This document shows positions 34,093 to 42,658 of a DNA stretch of 44,630 bases, in pieces. The notes beneath the pieces were generated by a model, which worked only from the letters and a program-made list of their open reading frames with translations, had not been told where the DNA came from and searched no databases. Each line of letters starts with the position of its first letter. Within the stretch, counting starts at the first letter, position 1. Source of the DNA: a virus; IMG/VR virus record IMGVR_UViG_3300010354_000161, positions 1-44,630 of that record, one strand, 5' to 3'. A program made the translations under genes and the position numbers.

Positions 34093-35409
34093 ATGGCACA
34101 ATTTAATAAGAATACTCAAGACTTTTTAAATCAAGAAAGAAGTCTCTTTGAAGTTTATATGCAAGCGGATAGATATGGTGAAATATTTGATCCGGTAGGT
34201 CAAGGGTTTAATGGTGATCTTTTTGGTAGAGTAAAAGTATCAAATGCATATACTATCTTTGACTCTACTCATAGATACTCTCAAGATGGAGATTTTGATG
34301 ATGTTGTTCTTGGTGTAGGTTCAACAGTAGGAATTATCACCGCACAAAGTACTGCAACATTAGGAATTGGAACAACTGCAGGGTGTTCTATTATCAGAGA
34401 AACTAAAAGAGTATTTCCTTATCAACCAGGAAAATCATTACAAGTTTTTCAAACTTTTGTTTTAAGTCCAGCAAAAACTAATTTAGTTCAAAGAGTTGGT
34501 TATGCTTCATCTGAAAATGGTATTATGTTGGAGCTTGATGGGTCTCAACTGAATATTATTAAGAGAACTGCAATTTCTGGAGTTTCTACTACTATAACTG
34601 TACCACAGTCTCAATGGAATAGAGATACTTTGGATGGCACCGGATTTAGCACTAGTAATCCAAGTGGAATTAGATTTGATATTACCAAATCACAATTAAT
34701 GTTTACAGAGTATGAATGGTTAGGTGTTGGTTGTGTAAAAGTTGGATTTGTAAACTCAAATGGAAAATTTCATACTGCTCATGTTTTTAACCATGCTAAT
34801 ACACTTGATAGTGTTTACATGACTACTGCATCTCTCCCATGTAGGTATGAGATTTTAAATAGCGGAATTACAACATCATCATCCACAATGAAACAAATTT
34901 GCGTATCTATACAGTCAAATGGTGGATATGACAAATTAGTTAGAAGAGACTTTGCAAGAAGAACAACTTTAAAAACTGGTATATCAGTAACTACATTTAC
35001 ACCTCTTGTTAGTATTAGACTAAAACCTGGAAGAGAGGATGCAGTTGTCTTACCTCGTGGTGTTAAATCAGTTGTAGATTCAAACGCTGGTGTAATATAC
35101 GAATTAGCATTAATTAGAAATGCTACATTATCAAATACCGAAGCATTAGTTTGGGAAAACACAACATCTGAAAATGTTCAGCAAAATACAGATGCAACTA
35201 CAATGTCTGGTGGAACTATAGTTTTTAATGAATTTAGTACAGCAGCAAATAAAATAGGTGGAGGTTTAGATATTGAAGCATTATATAATTGGGATTTGCA
35301 ACTAGGAAGAACACAATCAAAAGTAAGTGATATTTACACAGTTGCTGTTAGATCAATTACTGGAACTTTGGACGCAACTGCTTCTATTGATTTTTTTGAT
35401 TTAACATAA
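34093..35409 (+). CDS. Putative virion structural protein (438 aa) between gp16 and gp17
   Basis: The protein is strand-rich with many Ser, Thr and Gly. Notable parts are SNAYTIFDSTHRYSQDGDFD near residues 50-69, YQPGKSLQVFQTFVLSP near 110-126 and NGIMLELDG near 144-152, then KMTEYEW-like and VGFVNSNGKFHTAHVF segments, typical of a jelly-roll or lectin-like virion protein. Proteins of this kind occur between the terminase genes in marine T4-like phages. It shares the short VGxGSTxG turns found in the neighbouring tail proteins. The exact place in the virion is unknown to me. Confidence 0.7.
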   Translation: MAQFNKNTQDFLNQERSLFEVYMQADRYGEIFDPVGQGFNGDLFGRVKVSNAYTIFDSTHRYSQDGDFDDVVLGVGSTVGIITAQSTATLGIGTTAGCSIIRETKRVFPYQPGKSLQVFQTFVLSPAKTNLVQRVGYASSENGIMLELDGSQLNIIKRTAISGVSTTITVPQSQWNRDTLDGTGFSTSNPSGIRFDITKSQLMFTEYEWLGVGCVKVGFVNSNGKFHTAHVFNHANTLDSVYMTTASLPCRYEILNSGITTSSSTMKQICVSIQSNGGYDKLVRRDFARRTTLKTGISVTTFTPLVSIRLKPGREDAVVLPRGVKSVVDSNAGVIYELALIRNATLSNTEALVWENTTSENVQQNTDATTMSGGTIVFNEFSTAANKIGGGLDIEALYNWDLQLGRTQSKVSDIYTVAVRSITGTLDATASIDFFDLT

Positions 35410-35413
35410 AATT

Positions 35414-37111
35414 ATGTCTGATAAGGTTTACTTAGGCAATCCTAATTTAAAAAAAGCAAATACACAAATTCAATTTACTGAAGAACAAATAATTGAGTTC
35501 TTAAAGTGTAAAGAAGATCCTGTATATTTTGCAAAAAATTATATTAAAATTGTTTCTCTTGATCATGGATTAGTTCCTTTTGAACTATATCCATTCCAAG
35601 AAAAATTAATTAAAAACTTTCATAATAACCGATTCAATATTTGTAAAATGCCTCGCCAGACGGGTAAATCTACAACTTGCGTTTCGTATTTGTTACATTA
35701 TGCAGTTTTTAATGATAATGTAAACATTGCAATTCTAGCAAACAAAGCATCAACTGCAAGAGATCTTCTTAGTAGGTTACAACTTGCTTATGAAAATTTG
35801 CCTAAGTGGATGCAACAGGGTATCATATCATGGAATAGGGGTTCTTTAGAATTAGAAAATGGATCAAAAATTTCGTCAAACTCTACTTCTTCATCTGCTG
35901 TGCGAGGCGGATCCTATAATGTCATCTTTTTGGACGAATTCGCATTTATCCCGAATCACATTGCTGATGACTTTTTTGCCTCTGTTTATCCTACTATTTC
36001 TTCTGGTCAAAGCACGAAAGTAATTATTGTTTCTACTCCTCGCGGTATGAATCACTTTTACCGCATGTGGCATGACTCTGAACGCGGTAAAAATGAATAT
36101 GTACCTACAGATGTTCACTGGTCGGAAGTACCTGGTAGAGACGAAGCATGGAAGAATCAAACCATAGCAAATACTTCTGAACAACAATTTAAAACAGAAT
36201 TTGAATGTGAGTTTTTAGGGTCTGTTAATACTTTAATTAGTTCAGCAAAACTTCGTAATTTTGTTTATGAAGATCCGATAAAAAGAAACGCTGGATTAGA
36301 TGTTTATGAACATCCAAACAAAGAAAATAATTATTTGATTACTGTTGATGTTGCTCGCGGAATAGGAAATGATTATTCTGCATTTGTTGTTTTTGATATT
36401 ACTCAATTTCCATATAAGACTGTTGCAAAATATAAAAATAATGAAATTAAACCAATGCTGTTCCCAAGCATCATTGAAGAAGTTGCAACCGCTTACAATA
36501 ATGCTTGGATTTTAATAGAAGTAAATGACATTGGAGATCAAGTAGCAAATATTTTACATTTTGATTTAGAGTACGATAATATTTTAATGTGTTCTATGAG
36601 AGGTCGTGCTGGGCAAATAGTTGGATCTGGGTTTAGTGGTAAAAAATCTCAACTTGGGGTTCGCATGACTGCATCAGTTAAAAAACTAGGTTGTTCTAAT
36701 TTAAAAACATTATTGGAAGATGATAAGTTGCTTATTAATGATTATGATATGATTAGTGAATTAACAACTTTTATACAAAGACATAATTCATTTGAGGCTG
36801 AAGAAGGATGTAATGATGATTTAGCAATGTGTTTGGTCATATTTTCTTGGTTAGTTGCTCAAGAATATTTTAAGGAAATGACAGATAATGATGTTCGTAA
36901 AAGAATATATGAAGAACAAAAAAATCAAATAGAACAAGATATGTCTCCTTTTGGATTCATTGACGATGGACTAGACGAAATGGAAGATATTTTAGACCGA
37001 ACAAATAATGACCGTTGGATATGGGTTGGGAATGATAAGAGTAAACAAGCTTTAGAAGTTTGGAATGTAGATGAATATGGAGATAGATCTTACATGTGGG
37101 ATTACAGATAG
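35414..37111 (+). CDS. gp17: Large terminase subunit gp17
   Basis: 565 residues (T4 gp17 has 610). The ATPase domain has Walker A PRQTGKST (80-87), Walker B VIFLDE (170-175, with catalytic Glu175) and the coupling motif STPRGMNHFYRMW (207-219). The nuclease domain has Asp312 in ITVDVARG, Glu369 in LIEVND and Asp468/469 in GCNDDLAM, matching the metal-binding acidic triad of T4 gp17. It pumps DNA into the prohead through the gp20 portal and cuts the concatemer. Around 35880-36130 Arg codons are often CGN, whereas the neighbouring tail genes use almost only AGA. Confidence 0.97.
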   Translation: MSDKVYLGNPNLKKANTQIQFTEEQIIEFLKCKEDPVYFAKNYIKIVSLDHGLVPFELYPFQEKLIKNFHNNRFNICKMPRQTGKSTTCVSYLLHYAVFNDNVNIAILANKASTARDLLSRLQLAYENLPKWMQQGIISWNRGSLELENGSKISSNSTSSSAVRGGSYNVIFLDEFAFIPNHIADDFFASVYPTISSGQSTKVIIVSTPRGMNHFYRMWHDSERGKNEYVPTDVHWSEVPGRDEAWKNQTIANTSEQQFKTEFECEFLGSVNTLISSAKLRNFVYEDPIKRNAGLDVYEHPNKENNYLITVDVARGIGNDYSAFVVFDITQFPYKTVAKYKNNEIKPMLFPSIIEEVATAYNNAWILIEVNDIGDQVANILHFDLEYDNILMCSMRGRAGQIVGSGFSGKKSQLGVRMTASVKKLGCSNLKTLLEDDKLLINDYDMISELTTFIQRHNSFEAEEGCNDDLAMCLVIFSWLVAQEYFKEMTDNDVRKRIYEEQKNQIEQDMSPFGFIDDGLDEMEDILDRTNNDRWIWVGNDKSKQALEVWNVDEYGDRSYMWDYR

Positions 37112-37130
37112 TTCTTAAAGCGGAGGAAAT

Positions 37131-37138
37131 TATAAATA
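37131..37138 (+). promoter_or_regulatory. Late promoter motif (TATAAATA) before gp18
   Basis: Perfect TATAAATA in the 62-base gap between gp17 and gp18, 36 bases before the sheath gene start. The gp18 start has its own GGAG ribosome site at 37163-37166, so sheath and tube are set up for high expression. Confidence 0.75.
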
Positions 37139-37173
37139 TTTTTAGATAATTCTGGATAGTACGGAGAATAAAG

Positions 37174-39822
37174 ATGCCACTAAATTTAGCATCTCCTGGA
37201 ATTTTAGTAAGAGAAGTTGATTTAACTGTTGGAAGAATAGATCCAGTATCAGCTTCTGTAGGCGGTATTGCAGCTCCATTTGCAAGAGGTCCTGTTGATG
37301 AACCAACTTTGATCGAAAATGAAAATGATTTATTGAATACATTTGGAAGACCATATTCTGTAGATAAGCATTATGAGCATTGGATGGTTGCATCATCGTA
37401 TCTTGCGTATGGTGGAACCATGCAAGTTGTCAGAACAGATAGCACTGATTTAAAAAATGCTGCTTATGGAACTGTTCCAGTAAAGGTAAAAAGTTTACAA
37501 CATTATACTGAACTTGGATACTTAGATAATCCATTAACAGATGTAACTGTATTAGCAAGAAATCCAGGTTCTTGGGCAAATGGAATTAAAGTTTCAATTA
37601 TTGATTCTAAAGCAGATCAGATTTTAACAATAGATAGTACATCTGGTTTAACTGTTGGATTGGGAGTAACTCAAGCAGTTCCAGCAGGCACTCAAGATCC
37701 CGGTAAAGGTGTAATTGACGGATATTTTAAAGGTATTATTACTAATGTAGATTCTGCAAATAGTAAAGTAGCAGTAAAATTCTTATCACATGTTTCATCA
37801 GCATCAACTGAAACTGCTAAAGACTATCAGGCATCAGGAATCTTTAAATTTGGATCAGTAGAAACTACTTTTGTAGGAACTGGAGCAGGAACAACTTCAG
37901 TTACTGTTTCAAGAGGATCTTTAGGTAGCACTGCAAATTCCACAATTAGTGCTGGAACTGCAGTTACTTCCTATTATCTTGAACTGACTAGAACAATTGA
38001 TACAATTGGTGGAACTACAGTATCTGCAAGTGATACTGCAATTGGTATCGTAACAACGGGAATATCAGTTGGTGCCAATAAGTATTTTATCATCGGAAAT
38101 GAAATAATTTCATTAGCTTCGGCATCAGTTGGAGTTGGTCAAATTACCGGATTAACTAGAGCACAATTTGGAACATCAGCAGCTTCATATGCAGATGGAA
38201 CTTCTTTAAAATATGTAACTCGTAATGCTGATGTAGCTACTGTAACCGAATATGTTTCTTCATCTGGGGCAACAAACATCGGTCTTACAACATCACTTAC
38301 ACCAACTCAGTTAGGTGCTAAAGTAAATGCAAATGGAATTTTGTCGATTGGTTCTGAATTTTTACTTGTTTCTAGACTTTTAGATGGTTCAAGTTCACTG
38401 AAAACTCCAAGTGCAGTTGTTGACTGGTTTGATCAACAGCAAATTACATTAAGTAGTGGGTCAAAACTTTCATGGAACGCTGTTGCTCCAAGACCAGGAA
38501 CTTCACAATTTGCGGCAGATAGAAATTCAAGATTTGATGAACTTCATGTTGTCATAATTGATGATGAAGGTACTGTAACAGGAAATTCTGGTACAATTCT
38601 TGAAAAACATCTTGCACTTTCAAAAGCAAAAGATGCTCTTTATTCTTCTGGAAGTCCATCTTCTTGGAGAAAGTATCTGAGCAATGGATCTGAGTATATT
38701 TTTGCAGGATCATCTCCAGTAGGAATAGTTACAACTGGATTTAGTTCAGGTTATACAATTGCATCTGATGTTGATTGGGATCAAAATGCTCAAGATATAA
38801 TTTTCGCAGCATGTGGAGCATTGGATCTCAAGTTAACTGGTGGGAAGAACTATGATGGTCTTTCAGACTTAACTCAATCAAATTCTCTTTCAGCAACTAT
38901 TGGAGAAATTAAAACTGCATATAGTTCTTTCTTAAATGAGGAGGAAGTTGATATTGACTTTTTACTCATGGGATCTGCTGGATATACTCAAGCAGAAGCA
39001 CAAGATCTTGCTGCAGAGTTAATTAAAATTGTAGAATCAAGAAAAGATGCAATCGCATTCATTTCTCCATATAGAGGATCTGCAATTACAGATACATCAT
39101 CACAAACTTCAGATACAATTAGAGATATTGACACTATTACTAATAACGTAATATCTTTCTATGCTTCAGTTCCATCCTCAACTTACGCAGTATTTGATAG
39201 TGGATACAAGTACATGTATGATAGATTTAATAGTACTTTCAGATATGTACCATTGAATGGTGACATTGCAGGATGTTGTGCAAGAAATGATATTAATAAC
39301 TTCCCATGGTATTCCCCAGCAGGAACTGCCAGAGGAGCAATTTTGAATGCAGTAAAACTTGCTTACAATCCTGGAAAAGTACAAAGAGATCGTCTGTACA
39401 CCAATAGAATTAATCCTGTAATACTTTCGCCAGGTGCAGGAATAGTTCTCTTTGGTGATAAGACTGGATATGCAAAAGCATCGGCATTTGATCGGATTAA
39501 TGTTCGTAGATTATTTGTTTATCTTGAAAATGCAATTTCGGCAGCGGCTAAGGATCAACTTTTTGAATTTAATGATGAATTAACTAGAACAAACTTTGTA
39601 AATATTGTTGAACCATTCCTCAGAGATGTTCAGTCTAAGAGAGGTGTCTATGATTATGTTGTAATCTGCGATGAAACTAACAATACTCCTGCAATTATTG
39701 ATGCTAACGAGTTTGTTGCAGACATTTACATTAAACCAACAAAGTCTATCAACTTTATTGGACTGACCTTCATCGCCACCAGAACTGGTGTTGCTTTTGA
39801 AGAAGTAATCGGCAATTTCTAA
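37174..39822 (+). CDS. gp18: Contractile tail sheath protein gp18
   Basis: 882 residues against 659 in T4. The N-terminus (LASPGILVREVDLTVGR, then GGIAAPFARGPVDEPTLIENENDLLNTFG at 29-58) and the C-terminal domain (NPGKVQRDRLYTNRINPVI, RINVRRLFVYLENAI, ending FIATRTGVAFEEVIGNF) are the conserved sheath core. The extra length lies in the middle, about residues 150-430, the region that faces outward in T4 gp18. It contains a module like those in the giant proteins (IIGNEIISLASAS near 307-318, LTRAQFGTSAASYADG near 327-342). Good ribosome site and own late promoter. Confidence 0.96.
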   Translation: MPLNLASPGILVREVDLTVGRIDPVSASVGGIAAPFARGPVDEPTLIENENDLLNTFGRPYSVDKHYEHWMVASSYLAYGGTMQVVRTDSTDLKNAAYGTVPVKVKSLQHYTELGYLDNPLTDVTVLARNPGSWANGIKVSIIDSKADQILTIDSTSGLTVGLGVTQAVPAGTQDPGKGVIDGYFKGIITNVDSANSKVAVKFLSHVSSASTETAKDYQASGIFKFGSVETTFVGTGAGTTSVTVSRGSLGSTANSTISAGTAVTSYYLELTRTIDTIGGTTVSASDTAIGIVTTGISVGANKYFIIGNEIISLASASVGVGQITGLTRAQFGTSAASYADGTSLKYVTRNADVATVTEYVSSSGATNIGLTTSLTPTQLGAKVNANGILSIGSEFLLVSRLLDGSSSLKTPSAVVDWFDQQQITLSSGSKLSWNAVAPRPGTSQFAADRNSRFDELHVVIIDDEGTVTGNSGTILEKHLALSKAKDALYSSGSPSSWRKYLSNGSEYIFAGSSPVGIVTTGFSSGYTIASDVDWDQNAQDIIFAACGALDLKLTGGKNYDGLSDLTQSNSLSATIGEIKTAYSSFLNEEEVDIDFLLMGSAGYTQAEAQDLAAELIKIVESRKDAIAFISPYRGSAITDTSSQTSDTIRDIDTITNNVISFYASVPSSTYAVFDSGYKYMYDRFNSTFRYVPLNGDIAGCCARNDINNFPWYSPAGTARGAILNAVKLAYNPGKVQRDRLYTNRINPVILSPGAGIVLFGDKTGYAKASAFDRINVRRLFVYLENAISAAAKDQLFEFNDELTRTNFVNIVEPFLRDVQSKRGVYDYVVICDETNNTPAIIDANEFVADIYIKPTKSINFIGLTFIATRTGVAFEEVIGNF

Positions 39823-39839
39823 TTTAGAGGTTAAATCAA

Positions 39840-40430
39840 ATGGCAACTAGAACACAGTTTAATCCACCTCCTCTTAGAAAAATTACTGACTTCAAAAGTC
39901 AGTTAACTGGAGGTGGTTCAAGAAGTAACCTTTTTGAAGTGGTTATTTCTTTCCCAGATATTGCAAAAGTTGATAATGCAGTATTAGAAAAGTCTAGATT
40001 TTTAATTAAAGCTGCAAACTTACCAGCATCAAACGTTGCTTTGATTGATGTTCCATTTAGAGGTCGTACTCTGAAAATTGCTGGTGACAGATCATTTGAA
40101 AGTTGGACAATTACAATCGTTAATGATACTGATTTTTCAATTCGTTCAGCATTTGAAAATTGGGTTAATAAAATCAATAGAGTTTCTGACGGAACTGGTG
40201 TTACTAATCCAGTTTCATACAGTGCTGATGCCTTTGTTTATCAGTTAGATCGTGATGGTCAGACTCTGAGAGCATATCATTTGTATGATTTGTTCCCAAC
40301 TTCTGTAGCAGCAATTCCTGTTTCCACAGACAACTCAAACATTCAAGAGTTTACTGTAGAACTTCAAGTTCTTTGGTGGGAAGCAATTAAAGGTAATTCT
40401 CCTGTTTCAGGTGGTGTAGATATTAACTAA
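39840..40430 (+). CDS. gp19: Tail tube protein gp19
   Basis: 196 residues (T4 gp19 has 163). The conserved pattern is visible: RSNLFEVVISFP near residues 28-39, FLIKAANLPASNVALIDVPFRGRTLKIAGDR at about 55-85, and a C-terminal strand ending EFTVELQVLWWEA. gp19 hexamers stack to form the inner tube that is pushed through the host envelope when the gp18 sheath contracts. AGAGG at 39826-39830 is the ribosome-binding site, 9 bases before the ATG. Confidence 0.95.
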   Translation: MATRTQFNPPPLRKITDFKSQLTGGGSRSNLFEVVISFPDIAKVDNAVLEKSRFLIKAANLPASNVALIDVPFRGRTLKIAGDRSFESWTITIVNDTDFSIRSAFENWVNKINRVSDGTGVTNPVSYSADAFVYQLDRDGQTLRAYHLYDLFPTSVAAIPVSTDNSNIQEFTVELQVLWWEAIKGNSPVSGGVDIN

Positions 40431-40436
40431 TAAATA
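40429..40436 (+). promoter_or_regulatory. Late promoter motif (AATAAATA) before gp20
   Basis: NATAAATA match overlapping the gp19 stop codon, 31 bases before the gp20 start. Confidence 0.55.
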
Positions 40437-40467
40437 GTGTATAATTAGAGGTTTTTAATCATATACT

Positions 40468-42153
40468 ATGGCAAAACTTTTTGGATTTTCTATTGAAAGT
40501 AATCAAGATAAACCTAAATCTTTAGTGTCCCCCGTTCCTCCGTCAAACGAGGACGGGGTTGATCATTATATTGCAAGTGGTTTTTATGGTCAGTATGTAG
40601 ACATTGAAGGTGTTTATAGAACAGAATATGATTTACTTAAAAGATATAGAGAAATGGCATTACACCCAGAGTGTGATAATGCCATAGAAGATATTGTAAA
40701 TGAAGCATTAGTAAGTGATTTATACGATTCGCCAGTTGAAATAGAACTTTCAAATTTAAACGCAAGTGATAAGTTAAAAGATATCATGCGTAAAGAATTT
40801 AAATCTATCAAAGAAATGATGGATTTTGATAGAAAATGTCACGAAATTTTTAGAAATTGGTATATTGATGGCAGACTATATTATTTAAAAGTAATCGATG
40901 TTAAAAATCCTGGAGCAGGTATACAGGAAATAAGATACATCGATCCAATGAAGATGAAACATATTAAGCAGGAAAAGAAAAGTAAAAAAAATCAAATTGC
41001 TAGATTTCCTAATGGTCAAGAGGATATTAATTTTCCAGAGATAGAAGAATACTATGTATATACACCATCTTTAAATTATGCGTCATCATCATATAGTACA
41101 AAACCCCAAAAAGGAATTAAGATAACTAAAGATTCAATTTCATATTGTACTTCAGGTTTAGTAGATAGAAATAAAGGAACTATTTTATCATACTTACATA
41201 AAGCAATCAAGGCTCTCAATCAACTTCGCATGATTGAAGATTCTCTTGTAATTTATAGATTATCAAGAGCACCAGAAAGAAGAATTTTTTACATTGATGT
41301 TGGCAATCTTCCAAAAGTAAAGGCTGAACAATATCTTAAAGATGTAATGAGTCGCTATCGTAACAAACTGGTTTATGATGCAAATACTGGTGAAGTTCGC
41401 GATGATCGTAAATTCATGAGTATGCTTGAAGACTTTTGGCTTCCAAGAAGAGAAGGTGGTAGAGGAACTGAAATTACTACTCTTCCAGGAGGACAAAATC
41501 TTGGAGAATTATCCGATGTTCAATACTTTCAGAAAAAACTTTATCGTGCATTAAATGTTCCAGAATCTAGAATTACTGGCGATACTGGATTTAATCTTGG
41601 TAGATCTTCAGAAATTTTACGCGATGAATTAAAGTTTGCAAAATTTGTAGGAAGACTTAGAAAAAGATTTGCGAGCATGTTTAATGATATGCTTCGTACA
41701 CAGTTATTACTTAAAAATATTGTTTCCCCAGAAGATTGGGAAAAAATGGAAGATCATATTCAATATGATTTCTTATATGATAATCAATTTGCCGAGCTCA
41801 AAGAATCTGAGATGTTAACAAATAGGTTAACACTTGCAACCACTATTGAACCATATATTGGTAAATATTACTCTACTGAATATGTAAGAAAGAAAGTTTT
41901 ACGTCAAACTGATTCTGAAATTATTGAAATTGATCTTCAAATTCAAGATGAAATTCAAAAGGGTATTCTTCCAGATCCTAATGCTCCAGTGGATGAAAAC
42001 GGAAATCCAATTCCACAAGATGGTGGAGTTCCTCCAGAACAAGCAATGGTTGGAGCAGAAGAAGCACCACTTGGAGAAGTTCCAGAAGAACCTGGAATTG
42101 ATGCATCGATGGTACAACCACCCGAAATTAAACCAAAAGGTGGAAAAATATAA
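40468..42153 (+). CDS. gp20: Portal vertex protein gp20
   Basis: 561 residues (T4 gp20 has 524). Recognisable parts are DHYIASGFYGQYVDIEGVYRTE near residues 32-53, YREMALHPECDNAIEDIVNEAL near 60-81, VIYRLSRAPERRIFYIDVGNLPK near 261-283 and FNLGRSSEILRDELKFAKFV near 372-391. The stretch around 41277-41305 is where widely used cyanophage g20 survey primers bind, in agreement with a cyanophage source. The gp20 dodecamer forms the unique head vertex, starts prohead assembly and is the channel for gp17. The C-terminal 55 residues are Pro/Glu-rich and look disordered. A G+C-rich hairpin lies within codons 21-31. Confidence 0.96.
   Translation: MAKLFGFSIESNQDKPKSLVSPVPPSNEDGVDHYIASGFYGQYVDIEGVYRTEYDLLKRYREMALHPECDNAIEDIVNEALVSDLYDSPVEIELSNLNASDKLKDIMRKEFKSIKEMMDFDRKCHEIFRNWYIDGRLYYLKVIDVKNPGAGIQEIRYIDPMKMKHIKQEKKSKKNQIARFPNGQEDINFPEIEEYYVYTPSLNYASSSYSTKPQKGIKITKDSISYCTSGLVDRNKGTILSYLHKAIKALNQLRMIEDSLVIYRLSRAPERRIFYIDVGNLPKVKAEQYLKDVMSRYRNKLVYDANTGEVRDDRKFMSMLEDFWLPRREGGRGTEITTLPGGQNLGELSDVQYFQKKLYRALNVPESRITGDTGFNLGRSSEILRDELKFAKFVGRLRKRFASMFNDMLRTQLLLKNIVSPEDWEKMEDHIQYDFLYDNQFAELKESEMLTNRLTLATTIEPYIGKYYSTEYVRKKVLRQTDSEIIEIDLQIQDEIQKGILPDPNAPVDENGNPIPQDGGVPPEQAMVGAEEAPLGEVPEEPGIDASMVQPPEIKPKGGKI
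40530..40558 (+). other. G+C-rich hairpin inside the start of gp20
   Basis: CCCCGTTCCTC (40530-40540) pairs with GAGGACGGGG (40549-40558), ten base pairs with one bulged T and an 8-base loop. It is the most G+C-rich spot in the structural region and uses codons (CCC, CCG, GAG, GAC, GGG) that neighbouring sequence rarely uses. Confidence 0.6.
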
Positions 42154-42156
42154 ATA
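42149..42156 (+). promoter_or_regulatory. Late promoter motif (TATAAATA) before the prohead core gene
   Basis: Perfect TATAAATA overlapping the gp20 stop codon, 24 bases before the ATG at 42181. Confidence 0.65.
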
Positions 42157-42180
42157 TCATTATAATAATAAAATAAATTT

Positions 42181-42387
42181 ATGGATAACATTATAGATTT
42201 GATTGCAACTGATTCTTCGCCATCTTCGATTGCAGATGAAATTAAAGCAAGTCTTTTTGCAAAATCTGCTGAAAAAATTGATCAAATTCGCCCATATATT
42301 GCAAATTCTATGTTTGGAGTAGAAGAATCTGAAGAAGAGAATTTCTCCGAAACTGATGATGAAGTACAAGATCAGGAAAAAGAATAA
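42181..42387 (+). CDS. Small acidic prohead core protein, gp67-like
   Basis: 68 residues between gp20 and gp21, the position of T4 gene 67 (80 residues). Like gp67 it has a helical first half (ADEIKASLFAKSAEKIDQIRPYIANSMFG) and a strongly acidic tail (EESEEENFSETDDEVQDQEKE). T4 gp67 is a prohead core component cut by gp21. The name rests on position, size and composition, since sequence identity to T4 is hard to judge by eye. The stop shares its last base with the next start. Confidence 0.7.
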   Translation: MDNIIDLIATDSSPSSIADEIKASLFAKSAEKIDQIRPYIANSMFGVEESEEENFSETDDEVQDQEKE

Positions 42388-42653
42388 TGACAACAAAACT
42401 TTTAGCAGATGAAATTAATTTACCTATAACAACTGGAACAGCAACTAGTTTTAGTTCTGCAACAGTTGTTCGTTTGGTAAATACTGATACTAGTGCTCGA
42501 ATAGTTACAGTAGTTGAAACTCAAAGTGGTACTGGTATTGGATCAATGACGATGCCAGGAGGAACAGTCGAACTTCTTGTAAAAGCACCAAGTCATTGTG
42601 TTTATGCGAATAGTGCTTTAGTTAAAGGAGCAAAAGTAGGATTTACAAATTAA
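42387..42653 (+). CDS. Small beta-rich protein (88 aa) between gp67-like gene and gp21
   Basis: In T4 this slot holds gene 68, a helical core protein, but this sequence is strand-rich (ATVVRLVNTDTSARIVTVVETQ, then MPGGTVELLVKAPSHCVYANSALVKGAKVGFTN) and does not look like gp68. It has the appearance of a small beta sandwich, perhaps a decoration or minor capsid protein. It overlaps the preceding gene by one base and is 5 bases from gp21, so it is made with the prohead proteins. I do not assign a function. Confidence 0.65.
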   Translation: MTTKLLADEINLPITTGTATSFSSATVVRLVNTDTSARIVTVVETQSGTGIGSMTMPGGTVELLVKAPSHCVYANSALVKGAKVGFTN

Positions 42654-42658
42654 GAACA

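Noticed and set aside
34815-35162. 115-codon minus-strand frame inside the 438-residue gene
   Set aside because: Antisense shadow without start signals or recognisable motifs.
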